A stretch of DNA of 64,000 nucleotides from NCBI GenBank assembly GCA_000799755.1, contig JUHI01000013.1, positions 108,444-172,443 of the forward strand, in the 5' to 3' direction. The stretch is from Martinezella tropici. Its GTDB lineage: Bacteria > Pseudomonadota > Alphaproteobacteria > Rhizobiales > Rhizobiaceae. A program made the position numbers and the translations under genes. The notes beneath the pieces were generated by a model, which searched no databases, was not told the origin of the DNA, and was given only the letters and a program-made list of their open reading frames with translations. Shown piece by piece: positions 34,420-43,368 of this stretch. Numbering within the stretch: position 1 is the first letter of the stretch; each line of letters begins with the position of its first letter.

Positions 34420-35790
34420 ATGCCTGAACGTATCGCGCGGGAATGGAATAGCCTTGTCGAGCAGACCTCGGCCGAAACACATCAGATCATCTATGCGATC
34501 GTCCACGATCATGAAGGCGAGTTGCAGCAGCGCTACCGGGCCTATCTGGAAGGCGATCCAGACCTCGCTTCCCTCGTCGGTGAGGATGCCAGCCTGACGG
34601 CTTTCACGGCCCGGTTCATGGAGTGGATGAAGAGACTTGTCGACCCGAATGCGACCTCCGGCGAGCTATTTTTCTCCGAGCAGGACAGCCTTGGCGAGAC
34701 CATGGCGCGCATCGGTTTTCCGCCGCACGCCGTCTCCCGGTCGATACGCAAGATCAAGCTTTGGTTCCTGCGGCATCTCGCCGAAGCGGATTTTTCCCGG
34801 CAGCAGTTGGTCGATGCGATGGCCTTCGTCATCGGGTTGTTCGATATAGCGCTGGAGGTTCGCGAAGCCAGCTATCAGAAGGGCGTCGCCTCGAACGCGC
34901 GGGTGAACGAAGCCTATCGCTTGCATCTGCTCGGCCAGAATCTGGCGATGGAGCGGGAACGCCAAAGGGCTGCCCTGATGGAATGGGGGCACGGCATACT
35001 GGCCGCCTTCTATCAGAATGTGGCTTCCAACGAGCTGCCGCGGCTCTGGAAAAGCGAGTTCGGCCTATGGCTGAATCACAAGGCGCATATTCTGTTCGAG
35101 CGCCAGCCGAAACTCGAGCTCATCAAGCAGCTCGTCAGCCGCATCGACGTCGAGCTCGTTCCCGTGCTGGAACGCGCAAGCTTCGGCGATCGCTCACAGA
35201 TCAGCGACGCCGCCGGAAAGATCGAGGAGGAGTTGTCAGCGATCAAGTTCCTGCTGAACAGCATCTTCGAAGCGCATATCGAAGTCGAAAGCGGCCGTGA
35301 TCCCCTGACGCAGTTGCTGACGCGCCGGTTCATGCCATCCGTGCTGATGCGCGAGATACAATTGCAGAAAATGTCCGTTGCTGCCGGCTTCTGTGTGTTG
35401 CTGCTGGACATCGATCACTTCAAGCGCATCAACGATACGCATGGCCACAAGATCGGCGATCAGGCATTGAGGGCCGTCGCGGCGGCGATCACCGAAACCG
35501 TTCGGCAGACCGATTTCGTCTTCCGCTACGGCGGCGAAGAGATGCTGATCGTGCTTGTCGAATGCGACGAGGCGATGGGTTTGCAGGTCGCAGAGAAGAT
35601 TCGGGCGGAGATCGCCAGGCTCTCGCTTCCTCTGGCCGATGGCGGCAGGCTTGCCGTTACCGCCAGCATCGGCGTCGCCGCCTTCGGGGGCGAACTGGAT
35701 TATGAGCGTATCCTGGCCCGTGCCGACAAGGCGGTCTATGAGGCGAAGGAAGGCGGGCGAAACAGGATCACGCTGGCGCCGGCCGCCTGA
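34420..35790 (+). CDS. DosC-like diguanylate cyclase with globin-type sensor
   Basis: A 456-residue enzyme that would make cyclic di-GMP from GTP. The order matches E. coli DosC: an N-terminal globin-coupled sensor of about 160 residues (ETMARIGFPPHAVSRSIRKI), a middle helical domain with SEFGLWLNHKAHILF, then a GGDEF domain from about residue 295 (DPLTQLLTRRFMPSVLMREI). The active site reads GGEEM at 371-375, a permitted GGEEF variant. The inhibitory I-site RQTD at 362-365 is kept. The start could also be a TTG at 34399. Confidence 0.88.
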   Translation: MPERIAREWNSLVEQTSAETHQIIYAIVHDHEGELQQRYRAYLEGDPDLASLVGEDASLTAFTARFMEWMKRLVDPNATSGELFFSEQDSLGETMARIGFPPHAVSRSIRKIKLWFLRHLAEADFSRQQLVDAMAFVIGLFDIALEVREASYQKGVASNARVNEAYRLHLLGQNLAMERERQRAALMEWGHGILAAFYQNVASNELPRLWKSEFGLWLNHKAHILFERQPKLELIKQLVSRIDVELVPVLERASFGDRSQISDAAGKIEEELSAIKFLLNSIFEAHIEVESGRDPLTQLLTRRFMPSVLMREIQLQKMSVAAGFCVLLLDIDHFKRINDTHGHKIGDQALRAVAAAITETVRQTDFVFRYGGEEMLIVLVECDEAMGLQVAEKIRAEIARLSLPLADGGRLAVTASIGVAAFGGELDYERILARADKAVYEAKEGGRNRITLAPAA

Positions 35791-35944
35791 CGACTGTCAA
35801 GGCGCATTGTCGGGCCGGGGCCACACCCCCGATTTTGGCTTGCCGGCGATGGATTGCTCGGGATCGTTCCGCAACAGTTCGGTCGTCGCCGAACTATTTC
35901 CGCTCCGCGTCGGCTAGACTCAAGCTCTCAAAGGAGAGTTTGCA

Positions 35945-36607
35945 ATGTTGACGAACAAAGCCGAATTCAACGCGGACGAGAGCGATCGCGAACATATCGA
36001 AATCAAGCCCAGCGTGCTTTATATCGGCACTCCTGTCGTGCTGATTACGAGCCTCAATGCCGACGGCACGACGAATGTTTCGCCGATGTCCTCGGTCTGG
36101 GCCCTATATGACCGCGTCGTTATGGGCCTGACCTCGACCAGCAAGGGGCGGGAAAATCTGCTGCGCGAGCGACAGCTCATATTGAATTTCCCATCGCCGG
36201 AGCTGTGGCCGAAGGTCGAGGCGATCGCACCGACGACGGGCCGCGATCCGGTTCCTCCGCACAAGGAAAAAATCGGCTACCGTTTCGAAGCCGACAAATT
36301 CGATGTCGCCGGTTTCACGCCGCAGGCAGCCGATCTCGTGCGGCCGCTGCGCATCGCCGAATGCCCGATCCAGTTCGAGGCGGAGGTGGTGGCGGCGCAT
36401 TCGCCCGGTGCGGAATGGTCCTCGGAGCGGCCCGAGGCGTTCTCCATCATCGAGGCAAAGGTCATTCGCGTCCATGCCCACAGAGATATTGTGATCCCCG
36501 ACACCAACCACATCGATACCAATAGATGGAGCCCGCTGCTTTACGTGTTTCGGCACTATTTCGGCACGGGGCCGGATCTCGGCCGCACCTTCAAGGCCGA
36601 GAGATGA
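35945..36607 (+). CDS. flavin reductase family protein
   Basis: A 220-residue FMN-binding split-barrel protein. The core LITSLNADGTTNVSPMSSVW and MGLTSTSKGRENLLRERQLI are typical of flavin reductase-like domains that bind FMN. Some family members are electron donors to monooxygenases; others have other roles. It stands alone, preceded by an AGGAGAG ribosome site. The partner is unknown. Confidence 0.85.
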   Translation: MLTNKAEFNADESDREHIEIKPSVLYIGTPVVLITSLNADGTTNVSPMSSVWALYDRVVMGLTSTSKGRENLLRERQLILNFPSPELWPKVEAIAPTTGRDPVPPHKEKIGYRFEADKFDVAGFTPQAADLVRPLRIAECPIQFEAEVVAAHSPGAEWSSERPEAFSIIEAKVIRVHAHRDIVIPDTNHIDTNRWSPLLYVFRHYFGTGPDLGRTFKAER

Positions 36608-36644
36608 TTCATTCCATGGGTGAGGCTGCCCGAGCGGTCACACC

Positions 36645-37250
36645 CTATCTGCCGGCTTGAGCTCCGGCTATCAGCAACTCCAGACCGGCCTCAAACAACG
36701 CTTCATGGCCGTTGGCGCGGTAGAGCGACAGCGCTTTGGCCAGATTTGGATGGCTTTCAGCGGCGGCATCGAGCGCTGCCCGATCCTGGGAATCGGCCGC
36801 ATCCGCCTGCTCCTCCAGCACGCATCCGACCACATACCGGCCAACGGCAATCATCAGCCCCAGCGCCTGTCCCGGCGCGAAGCCGGCCGCAAGTAGGCAT
36901 CCGAGTTGTGCTTCGATCGCATCGAGGTGCGAGGGGTCGACCTCGGTCCCCGCGTGGACGCGGGCGCCATCCCGCCATGCCAGCAGCGCCGAGCGGAAAC
37001 TGCGGGCATTGGCCCGCAGGAATTCCTGCCAGCTCTCCCCGGCCAAAGGCATGCTGCGCGTATGGTTCCGCCTCAGCATCTCCGTGTTCATTGCCGCGAG
37101 CAATGCCCCCTTGCCTTTGAAATGCCAGTAGAGCGCCGGTTGCTGGACGCCGAGGCGCTGGGCGATCAGCCGCGTCGACAGGCCGTCGATGCCGACCTCG
37201 TTCAGGATGGTCAGCGCCGCATCGACGATCTGCTTCCGGTCGATTTTCAT
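36645..37250 (-). CDS. tetR: TetR-type repressor of the adjacent efflux pump
   Basis: A 201-residue repressor. The HTH STRLIAQRLGVQQPALYWHF is almost the tetracycline-repressor recognition helix, and the C-terminal part fits the TetR_C ligand-binding fold (ARSFRSALLAWRDGARVHAG). It starts MKIDRKQIVDAALTILNEVG. Divergent from tetA across 75 bases with two palindromes. Whether the inducer is a tetracycline or a natural compound cannot be read. Confidence 0.88.
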   Translation of the reverse strand: MKIDRKQIVDAALTILNEVGIDGLSTRLIAQRLGVQQPALYWHFKGKGALLAAMNTEMLRRNHTRSMPLAGESWQEFLRANARSFRSALLAWRDGARVHAGTEVDPSHLDAIEAQLGCLLAAGFAPGQALGLMIAVGRYVVGCVLEEQADAADSQDRAALDAAAESHPNLAKALSLYRANGHEALFEAGLELLIAGAQAGR

Positions 37251-37281
37251 GGGTTCTCCGATTGACAGTCTCTTCTGCATA

Positions 37282-37298
37282 ATTTATCGGCGATAAAT
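37282..37298. promoter_or_regulatory. tet-type operator O1
   Basis: A perfect palindrome: ATTTATCG, central G, CGATAAAT. It lies 32 bases before tetR and overlaps its likely promoter. Confidence 0.75.
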
Positions 37299-37301
37299 CT
37301 C

Positions 37302-37316
37302 CTTATCAACGATAAG
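37302..37316. promoter_or_regulatory. tet-type operator O2
   Basis: A palindrome CTTATC-N3-GATAAG sharing the TATC half-site with O1; it ends 9 bases before the tetA ATG, so bound repressor would block translation start or transcription of tetA. Confidence 0.7.
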
Positions 37317-37325
37317 TTTTACGCT

Positions 37326-38573
37326 ATGAACAAGATGCTTCTGACCATTCTCGCCGTCGTCGTTCTCGATGCCGCCGGCACCGGCCTGGTTATGCCGATC
37401 CTGCCGGAGCTTCTGAGGAGCGTGGCGCATACGCCTGAGCTCGGCTGGCGCTATGGGGCTTTCCTGTCGCTCTATGCCGCGCTGCAGTTTCTGGCCTCTC
37501 CCATCCTCGGAACGCTCAGCGATCGTTACGGCCGCCGGCCGGTGCTGCTTGCCTCGCTGGCGGGCGGCATGATCGATTATGCCTTCATGGCGTGGGCGCC
37601 GGGTTTCTGGTGGCTGTTTCTCGGGCGGGCCATTGCCGGTCTGACGGCCGCCAATGCCGCCGTCGCGGCCGCCTGCCTTGCCGATATCACGCCGGAGGAA
37701 CGCCGGGCGCGCGCTTTCGGGCTTCTCAGCGCGTGCTTCGGCATCGGTTTCATTCTAGGACCAGTCATCGGTGGAACGCTCGGCACGATCTCGCTGCGTG
37801 CGCCGTTCGTGGCGGCGGCGTTTCTGGTGATGGTGAATTTCATCGTCGCGCTCGTCGTGTTGCCCGAGACACGGACAGCAAAGCCCGAGCAGATCGACCC
37901 GGCTGCCTTTCATCCCCTGGCGCCGCTGCGCTGGATCGGTGCGTTTCCGGCGCTACTGCCGCTGCTGCTCATATCCGTCATCCTTGCCATCATCGGCGAG
38001 GTCGGCGGCACAGTCTGGGTGCTCTATGGTCAGGACAAGTTCGGCTGGGATACGGCAACCGTCGGCTTGTCGCTTGCCGGCTTCGGCCTGTTCCACGCGC
38101 TGGCCCAGGCCTTCGTCGCCGGCCCGTTGAGCGAGCGCTGCGGCGAACGCGCGGCACTTGTCGTTGCGATCGTCTGCGATGGTGCGGCCTATGTTGCCAT
38201 CGCCTTCGTGACGCGCGGCTTTCTCGTCTTTCTTCTGTTTCCGCTTTTTTGCCTCGGCGGAATCGGCCAGCCGGCGCTGCTGTCCCTGATGACCAAGAGC
38301 GTGGGCGCTGACGAGCAGGGACGTCTGCAGGGTGTTTTGACCAGTCTGACGAGCCTCGCCTCCATGGTCGCGCCATTGGCGATCAGCGAGATCTATTTCG
38401 CCTCAAGGCACGTCTTTCCCGGTCTGGTCTGGGTTCTCGGGGCTTCGCTCTACCTTCTATGCATGCCGGTTCTGTTCGCGAATCGACAGTGGACAGGACG
38501 AGGCAACCGCGCCGAAGGCACGGCGCACCGAGAAGACGAAGCCGTTGCGAAAGGCGCGCAGCCGAGCGATTGA
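37326..38573 (+). CDS. tetA: TetA-like MFS efflux pump (tetracycline/H+ antiporter family)
   Basis: A 415-residue MFS drug:proton antiporter with 12 predicted helices. Motif A GTLSDRYGRRPVLLASLAGG and the first helix VVVLDAAGTGLVMPILPELL match TetA pumps, with the membrane Asp present. The second half repeats the fold. A charged C-terminal tail of about 30 residues is unusual. With tetR and the two operators it forms a self-contained inducible efflux module. The true substrate needs assay. Confidence 0.88.
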   Translation: MNKMLLTILAVVVLDAAGTGLVMPILPELLRSVAHTPELGWRYGAFLSLYAALQFLASPILGTLSDRYGRRPVLLASLAGGMIDYAFMAWAPGFWWLFLGRAIAGLTAANAAVAAACLADITPEERRARAFGLLSACFGIGFILGPVIGGTLGTISLRAPFVAAAFLVMVNFIVALVVLPETRTAKPEQIDPAAFHPLAPLRWIGAFPALLPLLLISVILAIIGEVGGTVWVLYGQDKFGWDTATVGLSLAGFGLFHALAQAFVAGPLSERCGERAALVVAIVCDGAAYVAIAFVTRGFLVFLLFPLFCLGGIGQPALLSLMTKSVGADEQGRLQGVLTSLTSLASMVAPLAISEIYFASRHVFPGLVWVLGASLYLLCMPVLFANRQWTGRGNRAEGTAHREDEAVAKGAQPSD

Positions 38574-38646
38574 GTGACGCTGAAGCATTAACGGGCTCAA
38601 GAGCGACGCCATGGCAGAGCGAGGCCGTGGCGCCGCCCGGCAGCCG

Positions 38647-39564
38647 TCAATTCACGGATTCATCCGGGTCCGGGTCCTTGACCTTGCCGAAAAGGCTTTT
38701 CAGAGCGCTGGTCTTTGCTTTCGCCGCCTTGTTCGTCTTGAGTGCGCGTGTCGCGGCCTTGGCCTGTTCGAGCATCATCTCGATCTGGATCTGCTGGATT
38801 TCGGTCAAGCGCTCCCACTGGCGATTGAGGAGATGGTCGACCTTTTCATGCAGGTGGCGGATTTCCAGTTCGGCCTTCAGGTTGACCTTGTAGTCGTTGA
38901 GCGCATGCAGGCGATCCTTCTCTTCCTGGCGGCGCTGGCTCATCATGATCACGGGCGCCTGCAGCGCAGCGATCGTTGAGAGGACGAGATTCAAGAGAAT
39001 GAAGGGATAGGCATCGAATGCCTCTTTCTCGCCGATGATGACGTTGACGGCCATCCAGACCCCGAGAAACAGACAGAAAGAGATGATGAAGGTCCAGCTG
39101 CCGCCAAAGGAGGCGACGGCATCGGCCATTCGGTCGCCGATGGAGCGGTTGTCCTCGTAGTCTTCTTCGATGTTCTCGGCTAGCGTATCGTGCGTCTTCA
39201 AGCTTTCGACGACCTCGTCCTCGAGGTTGGAAAGCTCGCCGCGCTCCACAGTCAGCAGTTCGGCAATATATTGAGCGCGATAGTCGTCCATGACCTTGCG
39301 GCTGACATAGTCGTCGGCCCGCAGTTCGGGATGCTTGAGCCGCATGAAGTCCGCCAGAGAAGGGCGGAGGTCGTCGATGTGGACGGCATCCTTCTTCTTT
39401 AGCACCTGACCGGTGATGGCATCGACCAGCTTGACGGACTTGGCCTTCGCCTGGGCCAGGCTCTTGGTGTAGTCGTTCATCTCCACAACGGTCGGGGTCT
39501 CACCCTCGCCCGCATCGAAATCGACGATGCCTTCCGCCGGCTCAAAGCTCTTCGTTTCTGTCAT
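38647..39564 (-). CDS. DUF1003 membrane protein
   Basis: A 305-residue protein: a soluble N-terminal half, then the DUF1003 domain with two helices (SWTFIISFCLFLGVWMAVNV and FILLNLVLSTIAALQAPVIM), followed by SQRRQEEKDRLHALNDYKVN and a coiled-coil tail. The conserved PFILLNL and MSQ-RQ blocks identify the family; the function is unknown. The start MTETKSFEPAEGIVDF is chosen because AGAGG precedes it; an ATG at 39597 adds 11 residues. Confidence 0.87.
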   Translation of the reverse strand: MTETKSFEPAEGIVDFDAGEGETPTVVEMNDYTKSLAQAKAKSVKLVDAITGQVLKKKDAVHIDDLRPSLADFMRLKHPELRADDYVSRKVMDDYRAQYIAELLTVERGELSNLEDEVVESLKTHDTLAENIEEDYEDNRSIGDRMADAVASFGGSWTFIISFCLFLGVWMAVNVIIGEKEAFDAYPFILLNLVLSTIAALQAPVIMMSQRRQEEKDRLHALNDYKVNLKAELEIRHLHEKVDHLLNRQWERLTEIQQIQIEMMLEQAKAATRALKTNKAAKAKTSALKSLFGKVKDPDPDESVN

Positions 39565-40038
39565 ATAATGGGGCCTCTTTGACGCTTTGTCGCTCATTTA
39601 GCCAATAATGCGAACAGGAATATGACTGTTAGAAGACAGGGAAAATTGCAAAAGGCACGGCACACCGCTGCCTACCCGCAGCTTCCTCTTTCATCTGCTT
39701 CTGCTGTATTTCTAGCGGCATTATCCTAAACAACGGCAAATGAAATGCGTGGTTCCCGTGTCTCCAGCGCGGGTTCAGACCACCAGTCTGGAAGAACAAC
39801 CGTTCCGGGCGATTTCGTAAACGTTTTCAAAAGCCTTGCGTGTTTCTGCAGGAATTTCTACCGATTCAATCAGGTTTTGACTTCTCGCCCCTTGACCAAG
39901 GTCGCCCGACCGCTATTTGCCGCGGTGCAACAGATATTCGCTGCTGCGAATAAACATTGAAGTTTCAAAGGATTACATCGCATCAACAGGAGTTGGGCCT
40001 GTTGCCACGGGTTTTGCACATGTGCGGAAAGGATAGCT
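39565..40038. other. gene-free region
   Basis: About 470 bases with no credible gene, separating divergent genes. The sequence is AT-richer than its neighbours. No promoter or RNA gene could be assigned with confidence. Confidence 0.5.
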
Positions 40039-40995
40039 ATGCACAATCCCCCGGCAAGAGACTTGGAGTCCGTCGCCCGGCAGGGTAGCCGCTTCAAGCG
40101 TATGGCTGTTAGGATACCGACTTACCTGACCGATCTTAAGGAAAATCCGGCCTGGTTGCCGATGTTCCTGTTGGCCAGAACCCTGCCGTTTCGGCGAATG
40201 CACTGGTTTGCCACGAGGCAGGCTGTCAGGCTGCCCGTTTCCGGCGCTTCGATGTTTACAGGTGTCGAGCGTAGCGCCGTCGTCAAGGCCTTGCGGACGG
40301 ATGGCATCTACCCGAACCTGATGCTGCCCGACCATATCCATCGCGAGATTGCCGAATTCGCGTTGAGCACCGGTTGCTATGGCAATTTCAACAGGGAGCT
40401 CGAATTCGTCGCGAGCGACCATCGGCAAGCGGAGGCGCGCTTCGCTCGGCCGATTCTCAGCGGGCACTTTTTCGAGCGCTCGCTCGATTGTGATGCCGTC
40501 ATGGCCGTCCAGCGTGATCCGCTTTTGATCGACGTCGCCCGCCAATATCTCGGCGGGCAGGCCAAGGTGATTACGACCCGCGTCTGGTGGAGCTTTCCGA
40601 CGCAGGCCTCCGAAGCAGACAGAAGTCTCGCCTCGCTCGACAAATATCACTTCGATCTCGATGACTGGCGGATGCTGAAATTCTTCTTCAACCTCGTCGA
40701 TGTGGATGAGGGCACCGGCCCGCATGTCTTCGTCAAGGGAAGTCATAGGCGCCGTCGAGTGCGGCACCAGCTGACCTTGCTGGTCGGGCATCCGGCCAAC
40801 GAGGTGCTCGACTACTACGGGCAGGCGAATGCGCTGACGCTGACCGGCAAGGCCGGCTCCGGCTTCGTCGAAGATCCCTTCGGCTTCCATATGGGCACCG
40901 TGCCGACGCAGAAGCCGCGGCTGATGATGGAGGTGGGTTTCGGCGTCTCGAAACCATCGCGTCGCCGCTTCCACGGCGAGCCCGTCCTGCGTTAG
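40039..40995 (+). CDS. PhyH-like Fe(II)/2-oxoglutarate dioxygenase
   Basis: A 318-residue protein with phytanoyl-CoA-dioxygenase-like elements. The HxD iron motif lies in DKYHFDLDDWRMLKFFFNLV, followed by DEGTGPHVFVKGSHRRRR; a distal His is in DPFGFHMGTVPTQKPRLMME. Such enzymes hydroxylate lipids or small molecules using 2-oxoglutarate. The N-terminal about 100 residues are basic and variable. It stands alone, so the substrate is unknown. Confidence 0.78.
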   Translation: MHNPPARDLESVARQGSRFKRMAVRIPTYLTDLKENPAWLPMFLLARTLPFRRMHWFATRQAVRLPVSGASMFTGVERSAVVKALRTDGIYPNLMLPDHIHREIAEFALSTGCYGNFNRELEFVASDHRQAEARFARPILSGHFFERSLDCDAVMAVQRDPLLIDVARQYLGGQAKVITTRVWWSFPTQASEADRSLASLDKYHFDLDDWRMLKFFFNLVDVDEGTGPHVFVKGSHRRRRVRHQLTLLVGHPANEVLDYYGQANALTLTGKAGSGFVEDPFGFHMGTVPTQKPRLMMEVGFGVSKPSRRRFHGEPVLR

Positions 40996-41060
40996 GTCGA
41001 TCACCTTAACCTGGCATCGCGGAGCGCCATCTGCAATTGGCGCTTCCCGTCCGACCGGTC

Positions 41061-41546
41061 TCAGGCCGGGCGGGTGAACCGCTTGGCGATCAGGTGATCA
41101 AGCGCGATGCGTCCGGGACCGCCGGCTATGATGACTAGAAAACAGGTGGCCCATGTGCCGTGTGTCGGCCATGCATCGGGGTAGACGAAGATCTCGATGA
41201 CAAGAGTCATGCCGAGCAGCGCCAGCGCCGAAAGCCGGCTTGCGAAGCCGATGACCAGCAAAAATGGAAAGAAATGCTCGCTGAAGGCGGCGATATGAGC
41301 TGCGATCCAGGGATCGATGAGCGGAAGCTTATATTCCGTCTGGAAGAGATAGACGGCATTGTCGGTCACATGCCAGCCGTCCACCTTGGTCTGGCCGGAC
41401 TGCCAGAAGACTGCGGCGATCGACAATCGCGCAATGAGCGCGATCAGATCGTACGGGATGCGGTCGAGAAGCTTTAAGCCGCTATAGAGCCTTTGGGGCA
41501 TGGTTTCGCGTTCGGCCGGAGTGGCCGTCATCATCTGGTTCTGCAT
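41061..41546 (-). CDS. DoxX family membrane protein of the bufferin operon
   Basis: A 161-residue protein with four predicted helices: ALIARLSIAAVFWQSGQTKV, HFFPFLLVIGFASRLSALAL, GMTLVIEIFVYP and WATCFLVIIAGGPGRIALDH. DoxX-type proteins commonly close bufferin and methanobactin-like operons, probably for redox supply or export. It follows bufC with a palindromic repeat in between. Role inferred from context. Confidence 0.82.
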   Translation of the reverse strand: MQNQMMTATPAERETMPQRLYSGLKLLDRIPYDLIALIARLSIAAVFWQSGQTKVDGWHVTDNAVYLFQTEYKLPLIDPWIAAHIAAFSEHFFPFLLVIGFASRLSALALLGMTLVIEIFVYPDAWPTHGTWATCFLVIIAGGPGRIALDHLIAKRFTRPA

Positions 41547-41559
41547 CTCGGTTCTCCCG

Positions 41560-41636
41560 AGAGCATGATGCCGAAGTGCGAAGGGATTTCGGACGACCTC
41601 ATGCTCTACTTCTTGGATTTCGGATCGGATTCAGCG
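41560..41636. repeat. rhizobial palindromic intergenic repeat, copy 2
   Basis: GAGCATGA and TCATGCTC arms, with GAGCATGATGCCGAA and the inner TTTCGGACGA block, match the element at 2392-2509. It lies between bufC and the DoxX gene, inside the predicted operon, and may affect transcript stability there. Confidence 0.82.
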
Positions 41637-41637
41637 T

Positions 41638-42393
41638 TCAGCGAATGGCAATGAAAGCGCCCGCCGTGAACGCGCCGGCGAGGTTGGCGGAAAGATCGAA
41701 ATCGGCGGCTTCGGCAAGAGCGGCCTCATAGGCCTGACCAAGCGCGGCGCCGGCAAATAGTTGCTCCAGAAAGGTTGCGCCGCCTGCCGGGAGGCGATGT
41801 ACCTCGACGATCATCTGCGGGCGGACGACAAGGGCATCCTCGCCAGACCAATCGTCGATATCTGCAAGCACGATCTCACCGATGTTCATCGCCCAGATGG
41901 TGACGGCCGGATGGGCGGAACGCACGATCGAGGCGGAGGAATGCGGCATCAAGGCAAGTTCCGCCAGGCCGGCCGGCTCGATGGTCGCGACTAGGGTCGC
42001 ATCGAGCGGTACAACATCCGCCGCATGATAAGCCCGACCCCGCAGCGCTTCCAGCCGCATGACATCGGCCAGATAGGGGATTTCCCGCGCCGGTTCGAAT
42101 CCCTCGACGAAATCGGGGAAACCATCGCCATAGGCCAGGAGCAGCGGCGACTGCGGCGGATGCAACCGGATGAATTCATGCGCCATGGCCGCAAAGAATT
42201 TTTCTCCGACGATCCTTTCGGCCGCCGGAAAGCGCGAGGTGAGCGCGCTGATCAGGCCGATGGCGACATTGTTGCGATAGACGCCGAAGCGCCGTGCCGG
42301 CTTCTGGTCGTTCCAGGCCGTCAGCCCCTCGGGCACGTCGAGGCTGGGGTCGATGAGTGCCGCGGCGAAGCCGCTTTGCGTGGCGAGAGACAT
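41638..42393 (-). CDS. bufC: BufC, DUF2063 partner protein
   Basis: A 251-residue protein with the HvfC/BufC N-terminal domain (DUF2063): FGVYRNNVAIGLISALTSRF, then PAAERIVGEKFFAAMAHEFI, and the later PPQSPLLLAYGDGFPDFVEG. In bufferin and methanobactin pathways this partner binds the precursor leader and presents it to the DUF692 oxidase. It lies 10 bases after bufB. Confidence rests on these N-terminal motifs and on the operon. Confidence 0.9.
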   Translation of the reverse strand: MSLATQSGFAAALIDPSLDVPEGLTAWNDQKPARRFGVYRNNVAIGLISALTSRFPAAERIVGEKFFAAMAHEFIRLHPPQSPLLLAYGDGFPDFVEGFEPAREIPYLADVMRLEALRGRAYHAADVVPLDATLVATIEPAGLAELALMPHSSASIVRSAHPAVTIWAMNIGEIVLADIDDWSGEDALVVRPQMIVEVHRLPAGGATFLEQLFAGAALGQAYEAALAEAADFDLSANLAGAFTAGAFIAIR

Positions 42394-42403
42394 CGATCCC
42401 TCC

Positions 42404-43258
42404 TCAGGCTGCCCGACATGCGGCGGCGCGTTTCAAAATTGCGTCGGCGGCTTCGGCCTCGGCTCTCAGAATCCGCCATTCCGGCACGTCATTATCCCAT
42501 TCGACCAGGCTGGCGATCGGTCCGGTCCGACCGATGAGGTCTTCGTAGAGCACCCAGACAGGGTCCTTGACCGGCGTATCGTGGCTGTCGATCAAGAGCG
42601 GCGCGCCGGCATCGTCGATGGTCTCGGAATGACCGCTCAGATGGATCTCCCGTACCCATTGCACCGGGAAGCGCTTGAGATAGGCGCGCGGGTCCATGTG
42701 GTGATTGGTGGCGGCGACGAAGACGTTGTTGACGTCAAGCAGCAAGCCGCAACCGGTGCGGCGGGCGACTTCGGCCAGAAACTCGGTCTCCTCTATCGTG
42801 CTCTCCTCGAAGAGCAGGTAGGTAGCCGGATTCTCCAACAGCATCTGACGGCTGAGCAACGTCTGAACCTCATCGATATGGGCGCAGACCTGCTTGAGCG
42901 TCGCCTCGGTGTAGGGCAGGGGCAAGAGATCGTTGAGAAAGGTCGTATCGTGGCTCGACCAGGCAAGGTGTTCGGAGAAGCTCTCGGGCTCGTAGCGGTC
43001 ACAGACGATCTTCAGGCGGGCGAGATGCTCCCCGTCCAGCGGCTGCATCGAGCCGATGGAAAGGCCGACGCCGTGGATGGACAGAGCATAGTCCTGCCGC
43101 AGCCTGCCGAGCTGCGCATGCGGCGGCCCCCCGGCGCCCATATAGTTTTCAGCGTGAACTTCGAAGAAACCGATCGGCTGGCTTTCGGCATCGATCGCGG
43201 AAAAATGCTCTGGCTTGAAGCCGACGCCAGCGCGACGAGGGAGTTCTGACGGTTTCAT
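42404..43258 (-). CDS. bufB: BufB, DUF692 multinuclear iron oxidase
   Basis: A 284-residue TIM-barrel enzyme of the DUF692/MNIO family that converts precursor cysteines into metal-binding heterocycles (thiooxazoles in known bufferins). Metal-ligand regions are present: FFEVHAENYMG, SIHGVGLSIG, SEHLAWSSHD, LLENPATYLLFEES, LLLDVNNVFVAATNHHMDP, IHLSGHSE and LIDSHDTPV. Start MKPSELPRRAGVGFKPEHFS. Located between the precursor genes and bufC, exactly as expected for a bufferin pathway. Confidence 0.95.
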   Translation of the reverse strand: MKPSELPRRAGVGFKPEHFSAIDAESQPIGFFEVHAENYMGAGGPPHAQLGRLRQDYALSIHGVGLSIGSMQPLDGEHLARLKIVCDRYEPESFSEHLAWSSHDTTFLNDLLPLPYTEATLKQVCAHIDEVQTLLSRQMLLENPATYLLFEESTIEETEFLAEVARRTGCGLLLDVNNVFVAATNHHMDPRAYLKRFPVQWVREIHLSGHSETIDDAGAPLLIDSHDTPVKDPVWVLYEDLIGRTGPIASLVEWDNDVPEWRILRAEAEAADAILKRAAACRAA

Positions 43259-43368
43259 TGCAAGCCTCCGGACTGGCGCAATTCCAGTAAAGTTGCGAAG
43301 CGGTTTGCGTTCGGAAGGCGGACGGCGCCGGTGAAGACATGCGCCGTCCACGCGTTTGCGCTGCCTTG

